Numbered from the stretch's first letter, positions 44,857 to 53,414 are shown. The stretch is 64,000 bases of DNA from Roseibium sp. Sym1 (GCF_027359675.1 NZ_CP114786.1:2702501-2766500); one strand, 5' to 3'. Translations and numbers: made by a program. The notes: generated by a model not told the origin, from the letters alone.

Positions 44857-45948
44857 ATGACATCCCTGTCCTTGAAAAATGTCTGCAAGTCCTACGGGAC
44901 CGTCGAAGTTCTGCGCGATATCAACCTGGACATCGAGGCGGGCGAGCTGATCGTCTTTGTCGGGCCGTCCGGCTGCGGAAAATCGACCCTGTTGCGCATG
45001 ATCGCCGGTCTTGAGAAGATCACCGGCGGCACGCTCGAGATCGACGGCATGGTCGTCAACGACGTGCCGCCGGCACAGCGCGGCATCGCCATGGTGTTCC
45101 AGTCCTATGCGCTTTATCCGCACATGACCGTCTACGACAACATGGCCTTCGCGCTGAAACTGGCGGGCAAGTCCAAGGCGGAGATCGACACGGCGGTGCG
45201 CGCGGCGGCGGACCGGCTGCAGCTGACGCAGTATCTCGACCGGTTGCCGAAAGCCCTTTCCGGCGGCCAGCGCCAGCGTGTTGCCATCGGCCGTTCGATC
45301 GTCCGGGATCCGAAAGTGTTCCTGTTCGACGAACCGCTGTCCAACCTCGATGCGGCCCTGCGTGTCGCGACCCGGATCGAGATCGCCCAGCTCAAGGAAA
45401 GCATGCCCGAAAGCACGATGGTCTATGTCACCCACGACCAGGTGGAAGCCATGACGCTTGCCAGCCGGATCGTGGTGCTTCATGGCGGCGATGTCGAGCA
45501 GTTCGGCGCGCCGCTGGAGCTCTATGAGCGTCCGGCCAATACCTTTGTCGCCCAGTTCATCGGCTCGCCCGCCATGAACCTGATCGAGGCCAAGGTGACC
45601 GCGACAGGTGACCGGACTTCGGTGGTCATGTCCGATGGCGGCCACGCCGACGTGCCGATTGCCTCGCTGGGCAGCGACAAGGACCAGACCGTCAAGCTGG
45701 GCGTGCGTCCGGAGGACCTGACGGTCACGGACAGCGACGACTTCCTGGTGTCGGCGGACGTCGAGATCGTCGAGGCGCTGGGCGAGACCACGGTGCTCTA
45801 TTTCAAGGCCCAGAACGGCGACCCGGGCCTGATCGCGAAATTGCCCGGCATCCACCAGATCGCGAGAGGCACCAATGTGCGCCTGACGGCGGCCGCCGAC
45901 AAGCTGCATCTCTTCGACAGCAACGGCAAATCGTTCCTGTACAGGTAA
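44857..45948 (+). CDS. aglK: Sugar ABC transporter ATP-binding protein (AglK/MsmK/UgpC type)
   Basis: 363 residues from an ATG with GGGAG eight bases upstream. Full set of motifs: Walker A GPSGCGKST, Q-loop MVFQSYALYPHMTV, signature LSGGQRQRVAIGR, Walker B VFLFDEPLSNLD, H-loop VTHDQ. The C-terminal TOBE region (KLGVRPEDLTV, VEALGETTVLYF) is typical of the CUT1 ATPases. It energises AglEFG. In the classical Rhizobium agl operon an alpha-glucosidase gene (aglA) sits between aglG and aglK; here they are only 33 bp apart and no such gene is present. Confidence 0.92.
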   Translation: MTSLSLKNVCKSYGTVEVLRDINLDIEAGELIVFVGPSGCGKSTLLRMIAGLEKITGGTLEIDGMVVNDVPPAQRGIAMVFQSYALYPHMTVYDNMAFALKLAGKSKAEIDTAVRAAADRLQLTQYLDRLPKALSGGQRQRVAIGRSIVRDPKVFLFDEPLSNLDAALRVATRIEIAQLKESMPESTMVYVTHDQVEAMTLASRIVVLHGGDVEQFGAPLELYERPANTFVAQFIGSPAMNLIEAKVTATGDRTSVVMSDGGHADVPIASLGSDKDQTVKLGVRPEDLTVTDSDDFLVSADVEIVEALGETTVLYFKAQNGDPGLIAKLPGIHQIARGTNVRLTAAADKLHLFDSNGKSFLYR

Positions 45949-45974
45949 ACCGGCGCTGCATTGATTTTCCGGAA

Positions 45975-46131
45975 CCCCCCACCCCTAACCCCTCCCCACA
46001 AGGGGGAGGGGGACTGGGAAGCGCCGTTTCATTCATTTTGCGACAGGCACAGGACGCGCATACTGCCGCTTGTTCTGATGAGGCGACATTCGTCTCCCTC
46101 CCCCTTGTGGGGAGGGAACAAGGGTGGGGGT
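45975..46131. repeat. Long inverted repeat pair after aglK
   Basis: Two 21-bp sequences, 45990-46010 (CCCTCCCCACAAGGGGGAGG...) and 46096-46116, are perfect reverse complements, with further pairing outside (ACCCCCCACCC versus GGGTGGGGGT). The pair lies between convergent genes and may act as a bidirectional terminator. The motif is of the short dispersed C/G-rich kind. Confidence 0.7.
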
Positions 46132-46174
46132 AATTACAGCAATCGTGCTTTGCAGAGGCAACGGTCCCTAAAAA

Positions 46175-46714
46175 TCAGTGCTGGTGCCCGGCATGGCTGT
46201 GCCGGGTGGCGTTCGCGGCCTCGACCTGGACGGGCATGTCGACATGGCCGAAATCGAATTCCAGTTCGATCTCGAATGTGTCTCCTTTTTCAAATGCCTG
46301 TTTCAGGCCGGTGAGACGCAGGGCGAGGCCGTTGGGGGCAAGGACCAGGTCCTTGCCAGGTTTGACCGGCACGGAGGGAAGGGGGACATAGGCCGCTTCG
46401 CCGTCGGTCATCTGGAACCCGACCAGCTCGACCATGTCGGCCATTTCGGTTTCGGCGCCAAGGAAGCGGACCACTGCGTCCGAACCGTTTTCAATCTCGA
46501 CAAAAAGCAGGGCTTCCTTGTCGGAAGTTGCCGGTATCCAGGCATGCAGGGCGGTCACGCCATTGGCACCGCCCTTGTGATCCGGGTGTTCCTGATAGTC
46601 GCCGTCATGAGGCTTCTCGTGAGCATGGTCCTTCGAGACCGCGTGCGTGTCGGAGGCCGGGGCGGGCTGTGCAAACAGGAGCAATACTGGCAGCAGCAGG
46701 ACGAAGACGCGCAT
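46175..46714 (-). CDS. Periplasmic PCuAC-like protein with His-rich ends
   Basis: 179 residues with GGAG eight bases before the ATG; signal peptide MRVFVLLLPVLLLFAQPAPA. A His-rich stretch follows (HAVSKDHAHEKPHDG, EHPDHKGG). The core resembles PCu(A)C copper chaperones (HAWIPATSDKEALLFVEIEN, MADMVELVGFQM, VPLPSVPVKPGKDLVLAPNG, FEKGDTFEIELEFDFG), but the usual His/Met copper ligands are mostly lost. The C-terminus is His-rich again (RHSHAGHQH). It probably binds zinc or copper for the ABC system upstream. Last gene of a four-gene minus-strand unit. Confidence 0.75.
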   Translation of the reverse strand: MRVFVLLLPVLLLFAQPAPASDTHAVSKDHAHEKPHDGDYQEHPDHKGGANGVTALHAWIPATSDKEALLFVEIENGSDAVVRFLGAETEMADMVELVGFQMTDGEAAYVPLPSVPVKPGKDLVLAPNGLALRLTGLKQAFEKGDTFEIELEFDFGHVDMPVQVEAANATRHSHAGHQH

Positions 46715-46737
46715 GGAAGAAACTCCGGGAGAACAGA

Positions 46738-48060
46738 TCAGGCGCGCAGATCTGTAATGATATTCCGTGTCATTGCCATGAAGGCGGGTAGCAGGGCGAG
46801 CAGCACGGTGAAGCTGACAAAACCCGCGATCAGGTGGAATTCCGGCCAGTCGAGTGTGGCCGTCACGAGAATGTCGGTGCGGGCCGTCACCACCTTCGAG
46901 ACAGCACCCACGGCTACCCAGCCGACGGCAAGGCCGGCAAGCGCACCGGCGGCGATCAGCGTGGCCGCGTAGGCCCAGACAACAGCGAAGACGAACCGGC
47001 CGGGCGCGCCGAGGGCGCGCAGCAGCGCCAGCCGTCTGGCAAACAGCCGCGCCAGCACGATCAGTCCCGTCAGGACACCGGCGGTCACCAGGACCTGGGT
47101 CAGGACGGCCATGACCGACATGACCTGACGGACATCGCCCATCAGGGAATGAAGCTGGGCCAGCACCGCACCGGGAAAAAAAGCCATCATGTCGTCGCGG
47201 GTGAAGTCCGAGCGCAGGGCGTAATTCGCCCAGAGCGCCTCCGCGCGCACGAGGATGGCGGGTGTTCCGGGAAAATAGTCCTTGTCGAAAGGCGGTCCGA
47301 TCTGTGTGCGTCGCTCCGGTGCATGACCGTTCATCAGTCCATGCACCTTCCAGACGCTCTCGACAGGCACAAGGATCGCACGGTCCCAGGGGCTGCCGGT
47401 CGGCGGCATCCTGCCGACAATGGTCAGCGCCGCGCCGGCATGGGCGTCATTCTCGGCGGCGTCGCCAACTCCGTGGGCCGGTTCGAACCGGGCGCCGAGG
47501 TCGAGCGTCACCGCGGAGCCGGCGACCGCTTCCGTCGTCGACTGAAACAGCCGGCCTGCCTCGAGGCCGCCGGTCAGGTGTTGGATGAAATCTGCGGTGG
47601 TGCCGACGACGGGCGATCCCCGGAAACTGTCCCCGAAGGCGAGCGGGGCGGCAAGGTCGACGCTGTCATGGGTGGCAATCTCGTGAAAGGCTTCGCCACC
47701 CAGCAACGGGACGTCGCTCGGCTGCAGGTAGACGGCGGCGAACATCATGGTGATCTCGCTGCCGGGGGCGGCGACAATCAGGTCGAACTTGTCGGCGGCC
47801 CGGGCCGTGCCTTTCCTGAGGCCCCTTTCCTGCGCGATCAGGCCGACGCCGATGCCGACCGAGATTGCGATCAGGAGAACAAAGGTCAGGTTGGTCCACC
47901 GGTAACGCCAGAGCAGCGCGCCCACCAGTGCCAGTGGCCGGAAACCCCACAACACGGCGACACCCGCGAACAGTGCCGGAGCCAGCAAAAGGAGCAGCCA
48001 CAGGCTGTCCTGGGCAAGCGGCGACAGGGAATGCCAGGCGTTCGTGATCAGGTCAGGCAC
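46738..48060 (-). CDS. FtsX/MacB-type ABC transporter permease
   Basis: 440 residues from a GTG that overlaps the ATPase stop by 8 bp, an arrangement pointing to coupled translation. Hydrophobic spans at about 15-40, 60-80, 310-340, 360-385 and 400-430, with a large extracytoplasmic MacB-type domain between (GSEITMMFAAVYLQPSDVPL, VGTTADFIQHLTGGL, AILVPVESVWKVHGLM). The C-terminal FtsX domain has LFARRLALLRALGAPGRFVF, the typical R-x-x-E/A-LGA element. Such transporters work on periplasmic proteins or lipids rather than importing solutes. With ATPase and two periplasmic proteins it forms a complete unit. Confidence 0.85.
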   Translation of the reverse strand: MPDLITNAWHSLSPLAQDSLWLLLLLAPALFAGVAVLWGFRPLALVGALLWRYRWTNLTFVLLIAISVGIGVGLIAQERGLRKGTARAADKFDLIVAAPGSEITMMFAAVYLQPSDVPLLGGEAFHEIATHDSVDLAAPLAFGDSFRGSPVVGTTADFIQHLTGGLEAGRLFQSTTEAVAGSAVTLDLGARFEPAHGVGDAAENDAHAGAALTIVGRMPPTGSPWDRAILVPVESVWKVHGLMNGHAPERRTQIGPPFDKDYFPGTPAILVRAEALWANYALRSDFTRDDMMAFFPGAVLAQLHSLMGDVRQVMSVMAVLTQVLVTAGVLTGLIVLARLFARRLALLRALGAPGRFVFAVVWAYAATLIAAGALAGLAVGWVAVGAVSKVVTARTDILVTATLDWPEFHLIAGFVSFTVLLALLPAFMAMTRNIITDLRA

Positions 48061-48733
48061 CGGTTGCCTCGCCCACAAGGCGGCCGTCGGCGATGTCGAC
48101 GACACGGTCCATGTGTTCCAGAAGATGAGCGTCGTGGCTGACGGCAATCAGGGTCTTCCTTTCCGTGCGTGCCAGATCGATCAGGTCGCAGATCAGTGCG
48201 TCCGCCGTGGTGCGGTCGAGGCTGGCGGTCGGTTCGTCCGCCAGGATGATGGCCGGATCGTGGGCAAGGGCCCGCGCGATCGCCGTGCGTTGCCGTTCGC
48301 CGCCGGAAAAACTGTCGACCGTGCGCCTGTCCTTCGGGACATGGAGCCGCTCGAGACACCGCTGCGCCGTCTGCCGGATCGACCGGCGCTTGTCCGCGCC
48401 GTTGAAGGCGGTCGCGAGCGTGGCATTGCCGAATGCACCGAGTTCCTCGAAGAGAAGGAAATCCTGGAAGATCATGCCGATATTTTCACGGCGAAAGCGG
48501 GCGCGTGCGCTGTCGCCCAGCCGGACAAGATCTGTCCCCTGCCAGGAAACCTGGCCGGTCATTGCAGGCTGCAGGCCGGCAAGCGCGTAGAGAAAGGTCG
48601 ACTTTCCGGCACCGGAAGGCCCGCGCAACCCGATGGCTTCTCCCGGTCCTGCGGCGAACCGGCCGCAGGCCAGCAGGGTGCGGCCCCGCGGGGATTTGAC
48701 CGTCAGGTCTTCAATGCTCAGGGAAAGGGTCAT
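48053..48733 (-). CDS. ABC transporter ATP-binding protein (LolD/MacB type)
   Basis: 226 residues beginning MTLSLSIEDLTVKSPRG. Walker A GPSGAGKST, Q-loop MIFQDFLLFEEL, signature FSGGERQRTAIAR, Walker B AIILADEPTASLD, H-loop VSHD. The size and spacing match the LolD/MacB/FtsE class. It overlaps the FtsX-like permease gene and starts 8 bp after the preceding gene stops. Role with the metal-binding-like periplasmic proteins is inference. Confidence 0.9.
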   Translation of the reverse strand: MTLSLSIEDLTVKSPRGRTLLACGRFAAGPGEAIGLRGPSGAGKSTFLYALAGLQPAMTGQVSWQGTDLVRLGDSARARFRRENIGMIFQDFLLFEELGAFGNATLATAFNGADKRRSIRQTAQRCLERLHVPKDRRTVDSFSGGERQRTAIARALAHDPAIILADEPTASLDRTTADALICDLIDLARTERKTLIAVSHDAHLLEHMDRVVDIADGRLVGEATGA

Positions 48734-48741
48734 CTGCCGGT

Positions 48742-49182
48742 TCACACCAGCCCGTAGACGGAATCGACCAGACGCACGCGGCTGACGAAGCCGGTGTCCG
48801 GGTCCTTGAAGCTGCCGAGTTCCAGAACGCCGCTGGTTTCGATCTTCCGGTTGAAGGAGATCACTTCCACCGTGCGCTTGGTGTAGATCGCCAGAATGTC
48901 GTCCGGCCATTCCGCCTCGGTTTCGCAGAAGGGGCAGACGGCCAAGGGCTTCTTTGTCAGAACGAAGAAACGGATTTCCGCCTTCAGCGGTGGCGCCATG
49001 AATCCGTCAACGGTGATCCGCCGGCCTTCAAGCGATTTGGCGAGATCGGAGAAACTCCGGTCCTTGTTGTAGAGCGCGCGCAGCTTCAGCGGTTCGCCGG
49101 AGGCCTTGGCGGACCCGGGAATGCCGAAACCCGCCGACACGCCGAAGGCCAGGCCGGAGATTAGAAGCTGTCTGCGATCCAT
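48742..49182 (-). CDS. Periplasmic protein, DUF3299-like, with possible Tat signal
   Basis: 146 residues, GGAG six bases before the ATG. The N-terminus MDRRQLLISGLAFGVSAGFG carries a twin-arginine motif and ends near AKA. The mature part has RRITVDGFMAPPLKAEIRFF, VLTKKPLAVCPFCETEAEWP (a CxxC motif) and RVRLVDSVYGLV. It looks like DUF3299-type proteins that accompany FtsX-like ABC transporters, including the zinc-regulated zrg cluster of Vibrio; I hold this assignment loosely. First gene of the unit with ATPase, permease and PCuAC-like protein. Confidence 0.65.
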   Translation of the reverse strand: MDRRQLLISGLAFGVSAGFGIPGSAKASGEPLKLRALYNKDRSFSDLAKSLEGRRITVDGFMAPPLKAEIRFFVLTKKPLAVCPFCETEAEWPDDILAIYTKRTVEVISFNRKIETSGVLELGSFKDPDTGFVSRVRLVDSVYGLV

Positions 49183-49245
49183 GCCGGTCTCCAGTTTGAG
49201 CTCTTTTCGCGTCTCGTCATGACGCTGCCGGGTGACGGAAAGGAG

Positions 49246-49271
49246 AAAGGCCCGCGGCGGGGCGGGCCTTT
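49246..49271 (-). terminator. Rho-independent terminator of phoA
   Basis: AAAGGCCCGC and GCGGGCCTTT form a 10-bp stem with a 6-base loop, 20 bp beyond the phoA stop; the minus strand continues as CTCCTTTCC. It separates phoA from the four-gene unit downstream. Confidence 0.75.
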
Positions 49272-49291
49272 CCGGTTCTGGGCGATGCCGG

Positions 49292-50779
49292 TTATTCGGC
49301 GGTCGCGGCGTGGTGCATGACGTGGAAAACGAAGTTCTGTTCCACGGTGCCGTTCAAAAGATGCGCAAACGGGCCCTTGGCGTAGATCGCGACGTCCTCG
49401 CCGGAATGGGTTTCGGAGGACATCGGGATCAGCGCCTGCTGGACATAGTCCATATCGGTGGCTTCTTCCTGGGTCAGGGTCGGCCGGGTGCCGAACCAGT
49501 CCTGGTCTTCCGTCAGGATGGTGCCCGTTCCGTTGAGGTAGCCAACCGTGGTGTAGGGCTTTTCGTCCGCTGCCAGGTTCGGCTCGTCCAGGGCTTCGAT
49601 GCCGGCCGGGTTGATCTTCATGGACAGGCCCAGGATGTCGGAGCCGCGGCCCGCATAACCCTGGAAGGCAATCGCATGTTCGTGGTCGGCGGTGACGATG
49701 ATCAGCGTGTCTTCGTCGTCGGTCAGTTCATCGGCCTTGGCGACCGCTTCGGCAAAGGCGACGCCATCACGAACGACGCGGGCTAGGTTGCCGTCGTGGT
49801 TGGCGTGATCGACACGACCGGCCTCGACAGTCAGGAAAAAGCCTTCCTCGTTGTTCCGAAGCGCCTTGATGGCCGCTTCCGTCATTTCGGCAAGGCTCGG
49901 CTCGCCGGTGCGGTCGGCCTCGTATTTCATGTGCGAGGATTCGAACAGGCCGACCAGCGGAGTGCCGTCCAGCCTGGCCGCCCTGAACGTCTCATCGTCA
50001 TGGACGTACTGGGCGCCGGCGGTCTTCACCTCCTCGATGAGGTTCTTGCCGTCCGTGCGTTTGCCGGCCTTGCCTTCCTCGTCGGTGACGTCCTTCGGGA
50101 TGAAGTGACGGCGGCCGCCGCCAAGAGCAACGTCAACACGGCCAGCCTTGACGGCTTCGATCATCTGGGTGGCGATGTCCGGGACCTGGCAACCTTCCGG
50201 CAGCTTGCTGTCGTCTTCAAAATTGCGGTCGGCGGAATGTGCGTAGGCCGATGCCGGGGTGGCATGGGTCAGGCGCGCGGTCGAGACCACGCCGACGGAC
50301 TTGCCCATGGCGGAGTAGATTTCGGCAGCGTTGACGACGGTTGCCCCTTCGACCTGTGAGCAGTCGCCCCGGTTCAGCGTCTCATCGACGCCGATCACGC
50401 CGGCCTTGGTCTTCACGCCGGAGTGCATCGCGGTGCCTGTGCCGGCAGAATCCGGTGTCTGGGCATTGACGTTGTAGGTCTTTGCCAGAGCCAGGTGCGG
50501 GAACGTCTCGTGGTGCAGGACGTGTTCGTCGCCGTAATTGCCGTTCTGCTGGCCATCGAACAGGCGGGTGGCGTAGTTGGTGCCGACACCATTGCCGTCC
50601 GCGATCAGGATGATCACGTTTTTGGCCTTGTTGGTGTTCGGCTGGACGGCGGCTTTCGCCTCCAGCTGAGCCTGTGCGGCGGTGAACCAGTCGTTGTCCT
50701 GCTGCGGCAGGGCGTCCTGGGCGACGGCGACGGAGCCGGTGAGGGCCAGCGCCAGCGTTGAGCTAATAATCGTTTTCAT
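49292..50779 (-). CDS. phoA: Periplasmic alkaline phosphatase
   Basis: 495 residues; ATG preceded by GGGAGATGTC. Signal peptide MKTIISSTLALALTGSVAVA. The metal-binding ADGNGVG (Asp about 61) and the catalytic Ser in QTPDSAGTGTA (Ser about 111; the second Ser of the usual DSAxSATA is Thr-Gly) are present, as are FFLTVEAGRVDHANHDGN, IIVTADHEHA and SETHSGEDVAIYAKGP with the last zinc His. It hydrolyses phosphomonoesters in the periplasm to release phosphate. A Pho-box-like site lies upstream (50830-50856), so induction by phosphate limitation through PhoB is likely. Confidence 0.95.
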   Translation of the reverse strand: MKTIISSTLALALTGSVAVAQDALPQQDNDWFTAAQAQLEAKAAVQPNTNKAKNVIILIADGNGVGTNYATRLFDGQQNGNYGDEHVLHHETFPHLALAKTYNVNAQTPDSAGTGTAMHSGVKTKAGVIGVDETLNRGDCSQVEGATVVNAAEIYSAMGKSVGVVSTARLTHATPASAYAHSADRNFEDDSKLPEGCQVPDIATQMIEAVKAGRVDVALGGGRRHFIPKDVTDEEGKAGKRTDGKNLIEEVKTAGAQYVHDDETFRAARLDGTPLVGLFESSHMKYEADRTGEPSLAEMTEAAIKALRNNEEGFFLTVEAGRVDHANHDGNLARVVRDGVAFAEAVAKADELTDDEDTLIIVTADHEHAIAFQGYAGRGSDILGLSMKINPAGIEALDEPNLAADEKPYTTVGYLNGTGTILTEDQDWFGTRPTLTQEEATDMDYVQQALIPMSSETHSGEDVAIYAKGPFAHLLNGTVEQNFVFHVMHHAATAE

Positions 50780-50829
50780 GACATCTCCCGATGGTGTGGG
50801 GGAACCCGGGAGTTACTTAGGAAGGGTGC

Positions 50830-50856
50830 ATGACAATCGATTGACAGTTGGATGAC
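50830..50856 (-). promoter_or_regulatory. Pho-box-like site upstream of phoA
   Basis: On the minus strand, GTCATCCAACTGTCAATCGA continues into TTGTCAT: three TGTCA-like elements at an 11-bp period, matching the PhoB box (direct TGTCA repeats on one helix face). It lies about 50 bp before the phoA start. Confidence 0.7.
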
Positions 50857-51095
50857 GAAGTGAAGTCGGAGGTGTGCGCCCGCGCCATGCCTGGTCCGAT
50901 TTTGTATCCGCACGGTAGCTGGCTTAAGCGGTCGGCCGACAGAAATCTTCCGAATTGTGGCGTCTTTTCAATGATCCGGACGGGCAATCGCCTCGCCTGG
51001 AAACTTTCAAAGGCCCTCTCGGACGCAAGGAATTTTCAAATCTTTTTCGCTTTTACGGTGCCGTGTTGCACCACCAGCTTTCTCCATTTGTCATA

Positions 51096-51137
51096 TCATG
51101 TTCATATGAGCGTCGAGTAAGGTTCATATGAACATGA
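51096..51137. promoter_or_regulatory. Paired palindromic operator upstream of the DeoR gene
   Basis: TCATGTTCATATGA (51096-51109) and its exact reverse complement TCATATGAACATGA (51124-51137) are separated by 14 bp. The second contains the perfect 12-bp palindrome GTTCATATGAAC (51122-51133). This is a likely autoregulatory site for the DeoR-family protein encoded 110 bp further on. The rest of 50857-51243 shows no gene. Confidence 0.6.
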
Positions 51138-51243
51138 TTTAACCGGGTTTCGAAGACAGGTTTTTGCGAGTCAACAAGATGCCCTGGAAACAAACGGGCT
51201 TTGGCCGCGGCCGCAGCAATTGGATGATGTCGGATCAATTAAC

Positions 51244-52032
51244 ATGCTTGGGCAAATAGAAATTTCAAAACGTCAGGCTGAAATCGCGGATCTGGTGCAG
51301 TTGGCCGGATTTGCCTCTGTCGAGGAGCTGGCGGAGCGATTCGATGTCACGACGCAGACCATACGACGGGACGTGAACAAATTGTGCGAGCTTGGTGTCC
51401 TGCGCCGCACCCATGGCGGCGTCGAACCGCCTGCCCCGGCTTCCAACATCCACTATTCAACCCGCCAGATTCTCAACCTCCCTGAAAAACAACTGATTGC
51501 GAAGCTTGTCGCCGGGCATGTGGACAACAACCAGTCGCTGGCCTTTTCCATCGGCACGACCCCGGAAATCGTCATGCAGGCGCTGACCGGCCACGACAGG
51601 CTGGCCGTCTTTACCAACAATCTGAACGTCGCCTTCTCGGCTTCGGGCAACCCGTCCTTCCAGGTCACCATCACGGGCGGCCGCCTGCGCCATGGGGACC
51701 GGGACGTCCTGGGCTCCGCGGCACAGGCGTTCTTCGCCAATTACAAGGTCGATATCGGTATCTTCGGCGTCGCGGGCGTCGATGAGGACGGCACGCTGCT
51801 CGACTTTCACGAGGACGAGGTTGCCGCGCGCCAGTCGATCCTTGCCAATTGCCGGAAATCCTACCTGGTGCTCGACCACAGCAAGTTCGGGCGCAGTGCA
51901 CATGTGCGCGGCGGGCATCTTGCCGATGTCGACGCGATCTTCACCGACCGGCCGGTGCCGGCCGGCTATCTTGCCGCGCTCGAAGGCGCGAACACCGAGG
52001 TGTTCGTTGCGGACGAGGGAAGCGGCGCGTAA
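51244..52032 (+). CDS. DeoR/GlpR-family transcriptional regulator
   Basis: 262 residues from an ATG; an in-frame TTG 24 bases earlier adds an unconserved piece. HTH: KRQAEIADLVQLAGFASVEE, then LAERFDVTTQTIRRDVNKLC (about residues 10-50), followed by LGVLRRTHGGVE. The sugar-phosphate-binding C-domain includes FSIGTTPEIVMQAL, FTNNLNVAF, GGRLRHGDRDVLG, DIGIFGVAGVDEDGTLLDF, YLVLDHSKFGRSAHVRGG. The pattern matches GlpR-like repressors acting on phosphorylated sugars. It is followed by the kinase gene, which could be a target. Confidence 0.92.
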   Translation: MLGQIEISKRQAEIADLVQLAGFASVEELAERFDVTTQTIRRDVNKLCELGVLRRTHGGVEPPAPASNIHYSTRQILNLPEKQLIAKLVAGHVDNNQSLAFSIGTTPEIVMQALTGHDRLAVFTNNLNVAFSASGNPSFQVTITGGRLRHGDRDVLGSAAQAFFANYKVDIGIFGVAGVDEDGTLLDFHEDEVAARQSILANCRKSYLVLDHSKFGRSAHVRGGHLADVDAIFTDRPVPAGYLAALEGANTEVFVADEGSGA

Positions 52033-52144
52033 ACGCCATCGTCTCACCGACCAGCTCGCGAAGAGCTTCGTGCGCTCCGGCATGAAGCTGCCAAAAATTT
52101 TTCTGCGACCGCCGCAAGGCGGCTTTCCGCGCTTTTGAAGAATG

Positions 52145-52158
52145 CCAAACCGCTTTGG
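52145..52158. promoter_or_regulatory. Second copy of the LacI-type operator core, upstream of the sugar kinase
   Basis: CCAAACCGCTTTGG is the exact reverse complement of the core at 40667-40680. It lies 127 bp before the kinase start and within the DeoR-kinase gap, which holds no gene. Confidence 0.65.
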
Positions 52159-52284
52159 CCGACGGCATTGGACTTTGGGCCGATTTCTCAAGCCGAGTGA
52201 TCTATGCTAATGGATTTAAATCGCTGATTTCTGCGGAATGTCCGCCTTTAGTTTTTCCGGTCCGCAAACCTCTAGGAGCGCCCC

Positions 52285-53202
52285 TTGTCGACACAGTTTC
52301 TGGCCATTGGAGAATGTATGGTTGAAATGGCGCCGACAGGAGACGGCACCTTTGCCATGGGCTTTGCCGGCGACACGCTGAACACGGCCTGGTATGCGCG
52401 CAAATGCCTGCCACCGAACTGGACCGTCGGCTATTACACCGCCGTCGGTGAGGACAATGTCTCCGACCAGATGCTGTCCTTCCTGAAAGGATCGGATATC
52501 GATACGTCCGCGATCCAGAAGCGGGACGACCGCACCGTCGGCCTCTACATAATCCAGCTGAAGGACGGAGAACGCAGCTTCGCCTATTGGCGCTCTCAGT
52601 CGGCTGCCCGTTGCCTGGCGAGTGACCGGGCGCATCTTGAGCGCGTTCTGGGCCGGGCAGGCCTGATCTATTTCAGTGGAATCACCCTGGCGATCCTGCC
52701 GGACGAAGACCGCACGGCGTTTCTGGACGCCTTGCGCAAGGCGCGCTCGAACGGCGCAAGGGTGGCGTTCGATCCCAACCTGCGGCCCCGCCTGTGGGAA
52801 GACGCGGACACGATGCGTGCCTGTGTCACCGAGGCGGCCGGACTGTGCGATTTCGTCATGCCGTCCTTCGAGGACGAGCTGGCGCATTTCTCCGATCCCG
52901 CGCCCGATGTCAGCGCCGACCGGTATCTTGCTGCCGGTGCCGGCATGGTGGTGGTCAAGAACGGTCCGGAGGAAGTGATCTGCGCGACGGCAGGGAGCCG
53001 ACAGACCTTTCAGCCCAAACCCGTGTCCGGCATTGTTGATACAACGGCGGCCGGCGACAGTTTCAACGCCGCTTTCCTGGCTGAGTTCCTGATCTCCGGC
53101 GATGTCGCCAAAAGCGTGGACGCAGGTGCCGGCCTTGCGGGCAGGGTGATCCGGCATCGCGGTGCGCTGGTGGATTGCCTGGAGCCCGCCCAGGCCACGT
53201 GA
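52285..53202 (+). CDS. kdgK: PfkB-family sugar kinase, 2-keto-3-deoxygluconate kinase-like
   Basis: 305 residues from a TTG with TAGGAG upstream. PfkB signatures: GECMVEMAPTGDGTFAMGFA at the N-terminus with DTLNTAWYARK, and the C-terminal DTTAAGDSFNAAFLAEFLIS with the catalytic Asp. The middle (VAFDPNLRPRLWED, VKNGPEEVI) matches 2-keto-3-deoxygluconate kinases. The enzyme would phosphorylate KDG to KDPG in the Entner-Doudoroff or uronate route. The shared operator with aglEFGK suggests joint control by the LacI-type regulator. Confidence 0.85.
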   Translation: MSTQFLAIGECMVEMAPTGDGTFAMGFAGDTLNTAWYARKCLPPNWTVGYYTAVGEDNVSDQMLSFLKGSDIDTSAIQKRDDRTVGLYIIQLKDGERSFAYWRSQSAARCLASDRAHLERVLGRAGLIYFSGITLAILPDEDRTAFLDALRKARSNGARVAFDPNLRPRLWEDADTMRACVTEAAGLCDFVMPSFEDELAHFSDPAPDVSADRYLAAGAGMVVVKNGPEEVICATAGSRQTFQPKPVSGIVDTTAAGDSFNAAFLAEFLISGDVAKSVDAGAGLAGRVIRHRGALVDCLEPAQAT

Positions 53203-53414
53203 CGGCCGGTTGCAGGCAGGCAACTGCGTTCTGATTCGAGTTCCGGAAAACCTCATTGTAATAAATATCAATAAGTTTTCATTGGTCTTTTCGAGTTTCG
53301 TCCGTAGAATTACCTTCTATTTACTTTAGGTGATGCAGTTAAGATTTCATTGGTCTCTTCTTCCTATTTTTAAAGACATGTTGCGGGATTTGCCGTGTCT
53401 TCTGGGGGAAGCGG

